A DNA stretch of 64,000 bases from Elusimicrobiota bacterium (GTDB lineage: Bacteria > Elusimicrobiota > Elusimicrobia > UBA1565 > JACRDR01), in assembly GCA_016194745.1 (NCBI GenBank), contig JACQBA010000018.1, positions 62,001 to 126,000 of the forward strand, read 5' to 3'. Below are positions 52,871 through 62,136 of this stretch, piece by piece. The notes under the pieces were generated by a model, which worked only from the letters and a program-made list of their open reading frames with translations, searched no databases and was not told the origin of the DNA. The position numbers were made by a program, and so were the translations under genes. Numbering within the stretch: position 1 is the stretch's first letter; each line of letters starts with the position of its first letter.

Positions 52871-54661
52871 TCACTCGGGGGGCCGAGGGACATCCGATGC
52901 GTTCGCGGCGCCGCCGACGGTCCTTTCGTAGTCCGCGCGCGCCCGCGCGAGCTCGGAGGCGTCGCCCAGCGCCTCGGCGATCTCCATGCGGCGCCGCGGC
53001 GGATAGGGATGGTGAGGGTCGAGCGACGAGGCTTGGTGCATCTCACGCAGCGCGAGCTCGAGCAGATCGCGGTCCTTGAAGCCCGAGGCGAAGAACGCCG
53101 CGGTACCGTAGAGCTCGTGCGACTGCGGGTTCCCGGGATGGCGCGCGGCCGCCGTCTCGGCGACGGTGAGCGCGCGCCGGGCGAGCTCCTCGCGTCGCGC
53201 GGGATCCGCCTCGGCCGCGCGAACGATCGACTCCGCCAGCTTGAGTTCCCACGGGAAGAACGCGGGCGCCAGCGCCGCGGCCGCTTCCGCCTTCGCGATC
53301 GCCTCGGTGTGCCGCCCGGCCTTGGCCAGGGCGTCGGCGGCATGGGCGTTCAGATTGGACCAGGCGAAGGCGCCGAAGACCGCGCACAGTGCGGCCGAGC
53401 CGATCTTGAACGCGGCAATCCGGGCCGGGACGGAGGCCCGCGGCGCGGCGCGCGCGAGATAGCCCGCGAGCCAGGCGGCGGCGACGCAGGCCTCGGGCGG
53501 GACCGGGTTCGTCTTCGCCGCGAGGAAGGCGGCGGCCAGGGCTCCGGCCGCGGCGGCCCCCGCCTCGCGGTCCGGCCCCGCCGCGGCGCGGACGGCGGCG
53601 AAGGCGAGCGCCGCGGCGAGCCAGGCGTACGCCGCGAGTCCGATGGCTCCGAGCGTCGCGGCGGCTTGGAGCAGATCGTTGTGGGCGCTCGACTGTTCGA
53701 TCCGGCCGGAGCGCTCGCTCTTCTTTCCATTCTCCCCCGCCGCGACGAGGTAGCGCTCCGATTTGAATTTCCGCAGCGACAGCATGAACGTGTCGGGGCC
53801 CGACCCGAACACGGGCCGCGCGATCGCGGCGCGGGCGGCGGCGCGCCAAAGTTCGACGCGCATCGCGTCGCCGTAGCCGCGCCCGAGCCGGCTCCCGCCG
53901 ACCGCGGCGGCGGCGCCGAGACCCAGGGCGGCCGCCGCGATCCACAAGCGCGGCTTGAGACGTCCCGAGACGAGGAGCCAGCATGCCGCGCCGGCCGCGG
54001 CCGCGACGGCGGCGCCGCGCGAGCCGCTCGCCGCGAGCCCGGCCGCGCCCGCGGCCGAGGCGAGCCACGCCGCGGCGCTGCGGCGGGACACGGCGGCGCT
54101 AAGCGCGACCGGCAGCAGCGTCGCGGCGCATGCGCCGAAGAATGCCGGGTTGCCGGTGGTCGAGATCGCGCGGCCCGATGCGAGTCCGCCCGGGAGGATC
54201 TCGAGGAACTGTAAGACCGCGACGCAGCCCATGGCCGCGAGCGCGCCGACGAGCGCCCGCCGGCCGCTTTCAGCCAGCCTTTCGTCCATCGAGGAGCCGA
54301 GACGGAAGGCGCCGGCGTAGAGAAGGACCTGGAGTACGCCGTAGAAGGGCTGACGCGAGTCGCCGTAGAGCGACTGCGGGCGGTCGATCGAGATCCACGC
54401 GGAGACGAGGACCGAGCCGAGCAGGAGCGCCATCGGCGCGTCGGCGGTCGACCCGGCGTCGCGGCGGGCGCTCGCCCAGGTCCACGCGAGCCCGAGGGAC
54501 AGGAGGAACTCCTTGGCGGGCGCGAAGGGCAAGGCGAGCCAGGGCGAGAACGCGAGGAATCCCCCCGCGAAGGCTATCCAAAGCCCCGCGCTCGCGATCG
54601 GCGCGGCGGAGGGCGCGCAGAAGCCGAGGGGCTCTTGCTTCGACGAGGAGCGTTGGGCCAA
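52871..54661 (-). CDS. O-antigen-ligase-like membrane protein with TPR tail
   Basis: 596 aa from a TTG start at 54661; no better upstream start is in frame. About ten membrane segments, with the Wzy_C/O-antigen ligase loop marks SGSRGA and GSGPDTFMLSLRK...AHNDLLQ. The last 150 residues are exported TPR-like repeats. Family members join glycan polymers to lipid or protein. Possible -10 (TACAAT) 8 bp before the start, another near-leaderless case; tRNA-Gly lies directly upstream. Confidence 0.82.
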   Translation of the reverse strand: MAQRSSSKQEPLGFCAPSAAPIASAGLWIAFAGGFLAFSPWLALPFAPAKEFLLSLGLAWTWASARRDAGSTADAPMALLLGSVLVSAWISIDRPQSLYGDSRQPFYGVLQVLLYAGAFRLGSSMDERLAESGRRALVGALAAMGCVAVLQFLEILPGGLASGRAISTTGNPAFFGACAATLLPVALSAAVSRRSAAAWLASAAGAAGLAASGSRGAAVAAAAGAACWLLVSGRLKPRLWIAAAALGLGAAAAVGGSRLGRGYGDAMRVELWRAAARAAIARPVFGSGPDTFMLSLRKFKSERYLVAAGENGKKSERSGRIEQSSAHNDLLQAAATLGAIGLAAYAWLAAALAFAAVRAAAGPDREAGAAAAGALAAAFLAAKTNPVPPEACVAAAWLAGYLARAAPRASVPARIAAFKIGSAALCAVFGAFAWSNLNAHAADALAKAGRHTEAIAKAEAAAALAPAFFPWELKLAESIVRAAEADPARREELARRALTVAETAAARHPGNPQSHELYGTAAFFASGFKDRDLLELALREMHQASSLDPHHPYPPRRRMEIAEALGDASELARARADYERTVGGAANASDVPRPPE

Positions 54662-54701
54662 GCGGCGCGATTGTAGCGGTTTTGGGACTTGAGAGGAAGG
54701 T

Positions 54702-54775
54702 GGAGCGGGCGATGGGAATCGAACCCACGTCCGAAGCTTGGGAAGCTTCTATTCTACCATTGAACTACGCCCGCG
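54702..54775 (-). tRNA. tRNA-Gly (anticodon CCC)
   Basis: Minus strand cloverleaf: acceptor GCGGGCG/CGCCCGC, anticodon stem GAAGC/GCTTC with loop TTCCCAA (anticodon CCC, reads GGG), T arm GTGGG-TTCGATT-CCCAT. U73 and an encoded CCA end follow. Confidence 0.95.
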
Positions 54776-54795
54776 CCTGAGTTCGGCGACACTCA

Positions 54796-54824
54796 ATTTT
54801 ATCCGGAAACCTCACGAGTGTCAA
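54796..54824 (-). promoter_or_regulatory. promoter of tRNA-Gly
   Basis: Minus strand TTGACA (perfect -35, 54819-54824), 17-bp spacer, TAAAAT (-10, 54796-54801), 20 bp before the tRNA 5' end. Confidence 0.8.
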
Positions 54825-54905
54825 CCGATCTTCTCGATACTACTGCCAGGCGGCTCGGGACGCGCTGCGGTCGCGGAGCGGAAACCTCCACCCGCAACGC
54901 GTCTT

Positions 54906-57377
54906 TCAAGGCGTCGGATCGGGATCCGGCACTCTCGCCCAGATCGGCTGAAAATCCGCGTTCGCGCGTCCGGCGTAACGGGCCCACCACGCCATGGCCC
55001 ACGGGCTTCCGGCGATCCGGTTCGAGTACCCGGGGATGATCTGGCGGATCGTCGCCTGGATTTGATCGTGAGTCTGGCGCTGGGCGAAGGCGCGGATCAT
55101 CGCGGGCGCCAGCAGATTGTTGTGGCGGCCTTCCCCCGCCGCAGTCAGGCCGAGGGTCCCGCACGTCGGGCAGTTCTTGATCAAGTATTCCGCCCACGCG
55201 GAAGACTCGCAGCCGAGGTCCATGAAGAAGCGTCCCTCCGGCATGCCCGCCTGGAGCTTCGCGTACTGCTGGCGCACCTCGTTGAATCGGGCTTCCTGCT
55301 GCTCGTGGGTCAGCCGCCGTCCTATTAGGGTGTTCGCTTGCCCATTCCAGGCATAATCCGCCACATGGCCGCGATAGAATAGCACCGGGAAGGTCGAGTC
55401 CTTCATTCGCGCTTCCATCTCCCGCGTGAGGGCCGGTCCCGGCGCCCATCCCTTGGCGTCCGCGGGAAACACGTCGAGCTGGAGATGGACGGGCTGGCCG
55501 CCGGTCCTGACGTTGACGAACACGTGGCGGGTGAAGCCGTTCTCCGGGGTCGTCCGCGCGAGGCGATATCCTTCCCGCGCCGTCAATTGCGTCATGAAAT
55601 CCTTTACGTGCGGGCCCTGGTCCACCATTAGCCCCGCGACTTTCAACGGTCCGGTCTGGGGCCACTTGGAGTAATACGCCGCGTTCGCGCGATTGCTGAG
55701 CCCCGTGATGATGTTCGGCTCGAGGACCGTCTGCGATATTTCCTGGACCCGCGTCTTGGTCGCCGGATCGAGGTCCTGCGGGTGCAAGGCGAGATAGAGC
55801 AGCGCCGCGGTGGGATCGAAGGTCCGGTCGCGGCCGCCCTCGATGCGCTTGAGCAGGTCCCGGCCGAACTCGGGGCCCCGAGCGGCCGTAAGCGCTTTCG
55901 CGAGGGTAAACGTTTCGTGCGGCTGGAGAGTGTTGGAGCGGTACGGGAACATGAGGGACGTGACCTTATGCACGAGGGCGGGATCCTTGGCGAGCTCGCC
56001 GGCGAGGACGCCGTAGCGGTTGAGGCGCGCCACGAGCCGGAGCGACCCGACGCTGCAGTCTTCGTTCGCGACGCACAGGTACTCGGAGAGTCCCTTTCCT
56101 TTTGCCGCCTTCAGGAATTGCTGGAAGAGCTGGGCGCCCATGTCGCTGTGCAGGCCGTACTGCTCGTTCACCGGCCCGTTCGACGAGGTCGCCGCGAACA
56201 TGTTGATGATCGCCTGGGGGTTGTCGAGTTTGCTCAGAAACGCCGCGCGCTGGTCTGGAGACATGAGATTGAGGTGGCTCAGATTGTTGATGAGCACCTT
56301 GTTCAGTTCCCAGTTCCCGGAGGCTCCCGGCGCCGTTGCGATGCGCTGCAGGAGTCCCGGCCCCTCGGCGATGTACGTCTTCCACTTGTCGTCCTTGACG
56401 CTCAGCGTGCCGAGTATCGAACCCAGCGCCCGGGCCGAGATTTCCTTCGCCTGGCCGCTGGGGGCGTCCAAGTGCTTTAGGAACGTGTCGGTCAGCGCCG
56501 GATCGTGGAGCTGGCTCAGCAGGAGGAGCGCTTTGTCGCGAGTCGACTCGTCCTCGAACGAGGACATGGTGAGCAGATGCTGCTTGATCCTGGCCAGATC
56601 TTCCGGCTTCTTGGATTTGAGCCAGTGTCCGATCGAGTCCGTGCTGAGTTCGAAGGGGCTGGATTCGGGACTGACGACGGCGGCCGTGAGCATGCCAAAG
56701 CTCGGCGCAGGAGGTTCGTGGGTCTTTAAGCCAGGCTCGTGCGCGCGGTTGTCCTCGTGCGCGAAAAAGGACGATATCGGGCTGCCGTTTCCATGCCAAT
56801 AGTTGTCGATCTGCCTCAGCCGGGGAAGGTCGTCCGGCGCCACCGGCCGGACGCCGTGGACGGCGCTGTTCTCGAAATGGTGGGAGAGTTCGTCGAGGGC
56901 GCTGCGGTTGTCCTTGATGCGGCCGACGAAGTTCAGGATCCGCCCGAAGTTCTCCTTGTCCTTGAACTGCTCGATCAGCCGCGGATGGTTCTGAAGGATC
57001 GCGGAGACAAAGCGCAGCTGCTGCTCGTCGAGGTCCTTGATCTGATCGCCGGCTTCCGGCAGGGTCTTGGCCAGGTTCTCGACCAGCTCGCGGCGGTGGG
57101 CGTCCTTATGCCTGCCCGCGATCGTCTTCTCGATCGCGGCGCGCAGCTGATCGGGCGTGATTTTCGTCGTGTCGTTCGCGTCGATCCGCTGGTATTCCTT
57201 GGCCTTCGCGTCCCACTTTAATCCCTCGCCGCTTAGGTCCGGCGGGTCCTTCAGATGGTAGCGATTGAGGATGAGGGAATGTTCCTCGTTGGCGGGCTCG
57301 GCGGCAAACGCGGGCCCCGACAGGGCTCCCGCCCAGGTCATCAACGCCAAGAAAACCGCCCCACCTCTCTTGGTCAC
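54906..57377 (-). CDS. large secreted protein, possible caspase-like peptidase domain
   Basis: 823 aa, GTG start, signal peptide (MTKRGGAVFLALMTWAGALSGPAFA). The main body (about 40-560) is helical and HEAT-like. In the C-terminal 200 residues a hydrophobic strand precedes His671 (PVLFYRGH) and a second strand precedes Cys723 (GRFFMDLGCESS), 52 residues apart, the order and spacing seen in caspase-fold (CHAT/C25/metacaspase) enzymes. The family is not recognised, and HGG is not conserved (GHV). It is upstream of tRNA-Gly and downstream of folE on the same strand. Confidence 0.6.
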   Translation of the reverse strand: MTKRGGAVFLALMTWAGALSGPAFAAEPANEEHSLILNRYHLKDPPDLSGEGLKWDAKAKEYQRIDANDTTKITPDQLRAAIEKTIAGRHKDAHRRELVENLAKTLPEAGDQIKDLDEQQLRFVSAILQNHPRLIEQFKDKENFGRILNFVGRIKDNRSALDELSHHFENSAVHGVRPVAPDDLPRLRQIDNYWHGNGSPISSFFAHEDNRAHEPGLKTHEPPAPSFGMLTAAVVSPESSPFELSTDSIGHWLKSKKPEDLARIKQHLLTMSSFEDESTRDKALLLLSQLHDPALTDTFLKHLDAPSGQAKEISARALGSILGTLSVKDDKWKTYIAEGPGLLQRIATAPGASGNWELNKVLINNLSHLNLMSPDQRAAFLSKLDNPQAIINMFAATSSNGPVNEQYGLHSDMGAQLFQQFLKAAKGKGLSEYLCVANEDCSVGSLRLVARLNRYGVLAGELAKDPALVHKVTSLMFPYRSNTLQPHETFTLAKALTAARGPEFGRDLLKRIEGGRDRTFDPTAALLYLALHPQDLDPATKTRVQEISQTVLEPNIITGLSNRANAAYYSKWPQTGPLKVAGLMVDQGPHVKDFMTQLTAREGYRLARTTPENGFTRHVFVNVRTGGQPVHLQLDVFPADAKGWAPGPALTREMEARMKDSTFPVLFYRGHVADYAWNGQANTLIGRRLTHEQQEARFNEVRQQYAKLQAGMPEGRFFMDLGCESSAWAEYLIKNCPTCGTLGLTAAGEGRHNNLLAPAMIRAFAQRQTHDQIQATIRQIIPGYSNRIAGSPWAMAWWARYAGRANADFQPIWARVPDPDPTP

Positions 57378-57415
57378 CTTGGGAAAAGAGTATCCCGGAG
57401 GGCATGCAACAAGGA

Positions 57416-57453
57416 GGGTCCCTAGTCCTATGTCGTAGTGGGCCTAAGGACCC
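57416..57453 (-). terminator. hairpin downstream of folE (weak terminator candidate)
   Basis: GGGTCCCTAG (57416-57425) pairs with CTAAGGACCC (57444-57453) over 10 bp with one mismatched pair (G-U on the minus transcript) and an 18-nt loop. It lies just after the folE stop but has only a short pyrimidine run. Confidence 0.4.
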
Positions 57454-57471
57454 AGAGTCGGTCGGCGGCGC

Positions 57472-58065
57472 CTACGACGACTTGAGGAGGCTCAGGAATT
57501 CGCCGCGGGTGCGCGGGTCCTCGCGGAAGATGCCGAGCATCGCGCTCGTGACCGTGGGTGAGAGCTGGCTGCGGGCGCCGCGCATCTCCATGCACAAGTG
57601 ACGGGCCTCCAGGATGACGCCGACGCCGCGGGGGTTGAGGCGCTCCATTAGCATCTCGGCGATTTGGCTCGTCATGCGCTCCTGCACCTGCAGGCGTTTG
57701 GCGAAGACTTGGACCAGACGCGGGATCTTCGACAGGCCGATGACGTGCCGGTCGGGGATGTAGGCCACGTGCGCCTTGCCGAAGAACGGAAGCATATGGT
57801 GTTCGCACAGGGAATAGAAGGCGATGTCCTTGACGAGGACCATCTCCGAGTAGTCGACCGTGAAGAGCGCGTTGTTGATCAACTTGTCGACGTCGACCGA
57901 GTAGCCGGACGTCAGGTCGCGCAGGGACCGCGCGACGCGGTCCGGCGTGCGCACGAGACCCTCGCGCGCCGGATCCTCGCCGACCAGGCGCAGGATCTCC
58001 GTCACGATCTCGGGCAGGTCGCGGCCGCCGCGCTTACTTTTTCTTTTCGGGGTGGAGGAGTTCAT
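57472..58065 (-). CDS. folE: GTP cyclohydrolase I
   Basis: 197 aa. Converts GTP to 7,8-dihydroneopterin triphosphate, the first step of folate synthesis. Zn ligands visible in YSLCEHHMLPFFG (Cys and His) and EARHLCMEMRG (Cys); ATP/GTP-site residues GLSKIPRLV are present. Its start lies 32 bp inside the aquaporin gene end, so the two are cotranscribed. Confidence 0.96.
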   Translation of the reverse strand: MNSSTPKRKSKRGGRDLPEIVTEILRLVGEDPAREGLVRTPDRVARSLRDLTSGYSVDVDKLINNALFTVDYSEMVLVKDIAFYSLCEHHMLPFFGKAHVAYIPDRHVIGLSKIPRLVQVFAKRLQVQERMTSQIAEMLMERLNPRGVGVILEARHLCMEMRGARSQLSPTVTSAMLGIFREDPRTRGEFLSLLKSS

Positions 58066-58720
58066 AGAACCAATAGGCGGTGATGCCGCCGGCGAGCGGC
58101 CCGATCCAATAGACGAAGCCGTTCGCCCAATATCCCGTCACGACCGAGGGGCCGAAGGCCCTCGCCGGGTTGAGCGCGGCGCCCGTGAGCGGGCCCGTCG
58201 CCAAGATCGCCGCGGTCCAAGTGATCCCGATGCTCAGCGCGCTCAAGATGCCGCCGCCGCGCATGGCCCCGGCCGCCGCGTAGGACGTCGCCAGGAAGAA
58301 CGTGCCGACCGCTTCGATCAGCGTCCCCGCCTTGTATCCGACGCTGCCCGCTAGGAACATGCCGCCGAGATAAGGCGCCGACTCGAGAAGCTGGGGCTGC
58401 GAGTGCAGCACCGCCTGCAGGCAGAGGGCCGACAGCGCCGAGCCGAGCAACTGCGACACGAGATAGAACACCGCCTTGATCGCGTCGAGCCGGCCGAGCG
58501 AGAATTGAGCGACCGTGATGACGGGGTTGAAGTGGCCCCCGGAGACCGCCCCGAGGGATTGGATGACGGAGGCGAGGATCAGGCCCGACGCGAGGGCCGT
58601 GCCGGTGGGGCCGATGCGTCCTCCGGTCAGCGCGTCCGCGCATGCGGCGCCCGCGCCGATGAACACAAGCGCGAACGTGCCGATGAGCTCCGCGGCGAAC
58701 GCCCTCAGATTGCCCGCCAT
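58034..58720 (-). CDS. aquaporin/MIP-family channel
   Basis: 228 aa, six membrane segments. Second half-helix motif is canonical (LNPARAFGP), the first is HFNPVIT (NPV in place of NPA). The selectivity-filter region suggests AqpZ-type water channel, though solute specificity is uncertain. Overlaps folE by 32 bp. Confidence 0.93.
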   Translation of the reverse strand: MAGNLRAFAAELIGTFALVFIGAGAACADALTGGRIGPTGTALASGLILASVIQSLGAVSGGHFNPVITVAQFSLGRLDAIKAVFYLVSQLLGSALSALCLQAVLHSQPQLLESAPYLGGMFLAGSVGYKAGTLIEAVGTFFLATSYAAAGAMRGGGILSALSIGITWTAAILATGPLTGAALNPARAFGPSVVTGYWANGFVYWIGPLAGGITAYWFYELLHPEKKK

Positions 58721-58771
58721 GATCGATCGTGAGGATGATAGCTTATCGGCCCGCGTTCCGGGAAGGCGGCG

Positions 58772-60985
58772 CTAGCGCGGGAGCGCCGCGGGGCTCGCCG
58801 GCCGGAAGAGGGATGTCCCCGCCGCCGCCGCGGGCAGCAGGACGAGGAACGGGACCAACGGAGGGAAGACCGCGGCCAAGGTCACCGACGCGTCCCACGC
58901 GTAGTGGGAGGCGACCGCCGTGGTGAAGCCGTACGACTTATGAAGATGCGAGGCGGCCATCCCGAACACCCACTTGACCAGGAGATTGACCGGGTCGGCG
59001 CCTTGGGTCGGGATATGTCCCGCCGCGAACGCGGCCGATCCGAGCGCGGCCGCGTACAGCGCCGACGCCTGGGGACTCATGCCCAAAGACAGGAGCTTTC
59101 GCTCGATCCACGCGTTCACTCCTCCGCGAAAGACGGCTTCCTCTCCGGCGGCCACGACCGGGAGCTCGATGAACAGCGAGAAGGCGGCGCCTCCGAGCGT
59201 GAGACTCGATGGAAAGAGGTACGCCGACACCACGCCCCCCGCCTGCCACGCCGCCGCGAGAAAGAGCCCGTTGTAGATCGACGTGAAGGCGACGACCGTG
59301 GTCGCCGCGCGCGCCCAGTCCCCCTCCGCGGCCGGGGCGCGGCGGAAGGACGGCCGAAACGCGCGGGCCCACCGGGAGGCGGCGCGCTGCGCGGCGGCCT
59401 CCTCCTCCTTCGCGGCGGCGCGGGCCTGCGCCATGGCCGCCGCGTGGACCTCGGCTTGTCCCGGCACGAGCGACGCCAAGGCCGCCTCGAGGTCGCGGAG
59501 CGCGTAGGACTCCGCGAACAGCGCCCTTCGAACCGCGTCGTCCAAGGCCTCCTTTCTGCGGCGCGCGCGGGGACTGGAGGTAGCCGCGTCCGCCAGCGCG
59601 CGAAGGAACGCCCACCGGACTCCGAGGGACTCCTTGAGGACGGAATCGTCGCCGTCGGAGACGAGCCGCTTGAGCGGCTCCTCGCCGACCGCCGCGATGA
59701 CGTAGTCGGCCAGAGCGGCGCCGGCCGCGTCATAGTCCCGCGGCAGCGCACCCAGGCCCAAGGCGCCCTGCGCGGGCACCAGGCGCTGCAGCGCGCGCTT
59801 GTGCGCGTAGCCGGTCGACAACAGCCGGTCGACGGGTCTGCGGCCTCCCTCGACGTCGGAGGCGGAGACGCCCGCGTGGAGGATGGCCGCGGCGAGTTCA
59901 GCCTGGCTCTGCTCCGCGCTGGGGACGGCCACGATGAGCAGCGTGAGACTTCCCGCGGGATCGCTCACCCGTATCTTCGCGCCCGGACGGCCCTCGTCGA
60001 TCTTGAGCAGCCTCAGCAGTTCGGGCTGACGGTCGCGGGCGATCACGAACGTGGCGGCTTCCGGAATCCGGAGGTCGGCGTTGAGCTCGGCGAGCTGGCT
60101 CGTCAGGAAAGCGACGCGCGCCGAGTGGATCGACAGAGCGCGAAGGAATTCAGCCGCGCCGGCCGCGTCGGACGCGCCGAAGGCCGAGGCGGGAATTTCC
60201 TCGGCGCCGGACAGCGCCTCGACTAAGGCCGCGTAGGTCACGCTGAGACTCGGAGCGCGGCGCGCGGGCCGCAGGGCCGCGGCGGCGCGGGCCTTCCCTC
60301 CATCCGAGGCTGCGCCCGCGAAGACGGCGGTCCCCGCAGAGGGGCTCGTCCGGGGCGCCCCGTCGCGGAAGGGGCCCAGGAACAGCCGGTCGAGCTCGAG
60401 CTGCGTCTCGACGCCCCCGGCGGCGTCGAGCCGCGCGGCGCGCGCTTCCAGCCGCTGCAGCATCGGCGCCGTACCCCCGCCGGCATAGAAGCGCGCCGCC
60501 GCATCCCGAAGCCGCGCCGCGACGGCCGCGCCGATCGCGGGATGCACGCCGGAGAGGCCGACCGCGAGGGCGGGGATCTTCTCCGGAGATTGGAGCGCCC
60601 GAAAGATCGTCCTCGCCGAGACCGCCTCCGGGGACGAGGGATTGGCCGTCGCTTGCGGAGACGAGAGGAGTCGTCCCAAGGCGCGCACGGTCGAGTCCGG
60701 CGATAAGGACCGCCCGCTCGCCGACAGCGCGGGCGCCACGCGCTCGAGCTGCGCCGAGATCGACTCGAGGACGAGAAAGCCGGGGTTATTGAAGCTGAGG
60801 GGCTCGCCGGGGCTTCCCGAGAACGGCTTGATGCCGAAGGCCCCGACGCCCGGCGCGCCGTTCGAGCCGAGGCCCGCCTGCGGAGCCGGAACGTCGAACG
60901 CTTGGCTGAACGCCGACGGAACGCTCCGGCCCGGCGACGCGGCAACCATCGCCGCGGACAACAGCACGGCCATCGCCCGTTTCAT
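58772..60985 (-). CDS. CPBP-family intramembrane protease with very long N-terminal region
   Basis: 737 aa with signal peptide (MKRAMAVLLSAAMVAASPGRSVPSAF). The C-terminal 180 residues hold the CPBP/Rce1 motifs GEEAVFRGG (EExxxR), AAGHIP and SHYAWD in about six membrane segments. The first 550 residues are Ala-rich, mostly helical and unrecognised; typical CPBP proteins are 200-300 aa. Role (prenyl protease-like or bacteriocin-immunity-like) unknown. Confidence 0.85.
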   Translation of the reverse strand: MKRAMAVLLSAAMVAASPGRSVPSAFSQAFDVPAPQAGLGSNGAPGVGAFGIKPFSGSPGEPLSFNNPGFLVLESISAQLERVAPALSASGRSLSPDSTVRALGRLLSSPQATANPSSPEAVSARTIFRALQSPEKIPALAVGLSGVHPAIGAAVAARLRDAAARFYAGGGTAPMLQRLEARAARLDAAGGVETQLELDRLFLGPFRDGAPRTSPSAGTAVFAGAASDGGKARAAAALRPARRAPSLSVTYAALVEALSGAEEIPASAFGASDAAGAAEFLRALSIHSARVAFLTSQLAELNADLRIPEAATFVIARDRQPELLRLLKIDEGRPGAKIRVSDPAGSLTLLIVAVPSAEQSQAELAAAILHAGVSASDVEGGRRPVDRLLSTGYAHKRALQRLVPAQGALGLGALPRDYDAAGAALADYVIAAVGEEPLKRLVSDGDDSVLKESLGVRWAFLRALADAATSSPRARRRKEALDDAVRRALFAESYALRDLEAALASLVPGQAEVHAAAMAQARAAAKEEEAAAQRAASRWARAFRPSFRRAPAAEGDWARAATTVVAFTSIYNGLFLAAAWQAGGVVSAYLFPSSLTLGGAAFSLFIELPVVAAGEEAVFRGGVNAWIERKLLSLGMSPQASALYAAALGSAAFAAGHIPTQGADPVNLLVKWVFGMAASHLHKSYGFTTAVASHYAWDASVTLAAVFPPLVPFLVLLPAAAAGTSLFRPASPAALPR

Positions 60986-61074
60986 GCGCCCCCCTGCAGA
61001 TAGTATGAGCGGGGCGAGAAAAACGCCTAGGGCCGAGCGGCTTTAGCCATCTTGGGTCGCAGGTCCCAGAATCT

Positions 61075-62055
61075 TCAACGCTTGAGCTTCGTCATGTCGA
61101 ACAGCTGCGTGGCTTGCCCGCCCAGGAACCCTTCGAAGCGCTTCATCGCTCCCGTGTCCGGGTCCGCGACCTCTCCGCGCTCGGCGATCTCGAAATACGC
61201 GTACGTCCACGGCATGCGCGTCGACTTCGTCCCGTCCTTGACGGCGATGGGAATGATCACCGCTTCGGTCGCGGATTGGCGCAGCTTCGAGCCGCGCTCT
61301 CCTTCGATCTCGACCTTCATCGGGACGCCCGCGTCCCGCAGGGCGTTCACCGTCTTCTCGATGTCGTCGAGCTCGGGGACTCCGTGCGAGTTGATCGACG
61401 CCGTGAAATGGTTGACGTCGTAGCCGTGGACGAGCACCCAGGCGGCGAACTGGCTCTCCTTGTCGAGAGCGAGGACGTCCTTCCTCTGGGGCTGCTTCCA
61501 CGGAAGCTGGCTGAAGAAATGAACGAGGGTCTTGAGCAGCGCCGCGCGCTTGGCGGCCGGCAGCGAGCCGACCGAGCGCAGATCGGCGAGGGTCGCGTCG
61601 GACGGCGCCGCGCGGTGGGTCTTGAGGCTTCGGAGGATCGCTTTGCGCGCCTCGGGCGGGAGCTCCCAGGTCTTGAGCTCCGAGATGAAGAGCTTCGGAA
61701 ATCGCGCATTGGGGTGCTGGTAGTGGATGGAGCTGAGGTGCTTGTCGGGAAAGGAGTAGCACGCGGCGCCGACGTATCCCAGCGCTTCGAACACTCTCGA
61801 GATCGAGTGGATCCCGGTCTTCGGGCTCTCGCAAGCGAAGGTGCGGAAGGCTATGTGGTCGTTGACGAAGGTAGCCCCCGCACCCAGCACGAGCTTCTCG
61901 TAGGTCTGTACGTAGGAGACGCGACCTCGGTAGCGCAGCCAGAGGTCGTCGAAGAGGTCCAGGGCGAAGCGCTCGCGGGCGTCCGTCGTTTCGACCGGTC
62001 GGTGAGGGGCGGCGAGGCCTTTTTCCGGCGCGTCGGCGGCGAGGGCGGTCGGCAT
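61075..62055 (-). CDS. DUF1338 (HglS-type) non-haem iron dioxygenase
   Basis: 326 aa, ATG with GGAGGA upstream. Characterised family members (HglS) convert 2-oxoadipate to 2-hydroxyglutarate in lysine catabolism. Candidate metal ligands: His67 (VNDHIAFRT), His in GYDVNHFTASIN, Glu in YAYFEIAE. The neighbour genes, divergent from a shared promoter region, produce 2-oxocrotonate or 2-oxoadipate from tryptophan, so it may act in that route. Confidence 0.85.
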   Translation of the reverse strand: MPTALAADAPEKGLAAPHRPVETTDARERFALDLFDDLWLRYRGRVSYVQTYEKLVLGAGATFVNDHIAFRTFACESPKTGIHSISRVFEALGYVGAACYSFPDKHLSSIHYQHPNARFPKLFISELKTWELPPEARKAILRSLKTHRAAPSDATLADLRSVGSLPAAKRAALLKTLVHFFSQLPWKQPQRKDVLALDKESQFAAWVLVHGYDVNHFTASINSHGVPELDDIEKTVNALRDAGVPMKVEIEGERGSKLRQSATEAVIIPIAVKDGTKSTRMPWTYAYFEIAERGEVADPDTGAMKRFEGFLGGQATQLFDMTKLKR

Positions 62056-62097
62056 GGGGATTCCTCCGAAATCGGACTGGGTCCGAGCCTATCATTC

Positions 62098-62126
62098 TTG
62101 ACTGCGTGGGCGCAATTGGCTGTAAT
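62098..62126 (+). promoter_or_regulatory. promoter of the aminomuconate dehydrogenase operon
   Basis: TTGACT (-35, 62098-62103), 17-bp spacer, TGTAAT (-10, 62121-62126). The ATG at 62137 is 10 bp after the -10, so the leader is about 4 nt. The -35 lies within the short divergent gap. Confidence 0.65.
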
Positions 62127-62136
62127 CAGGGCTCCG

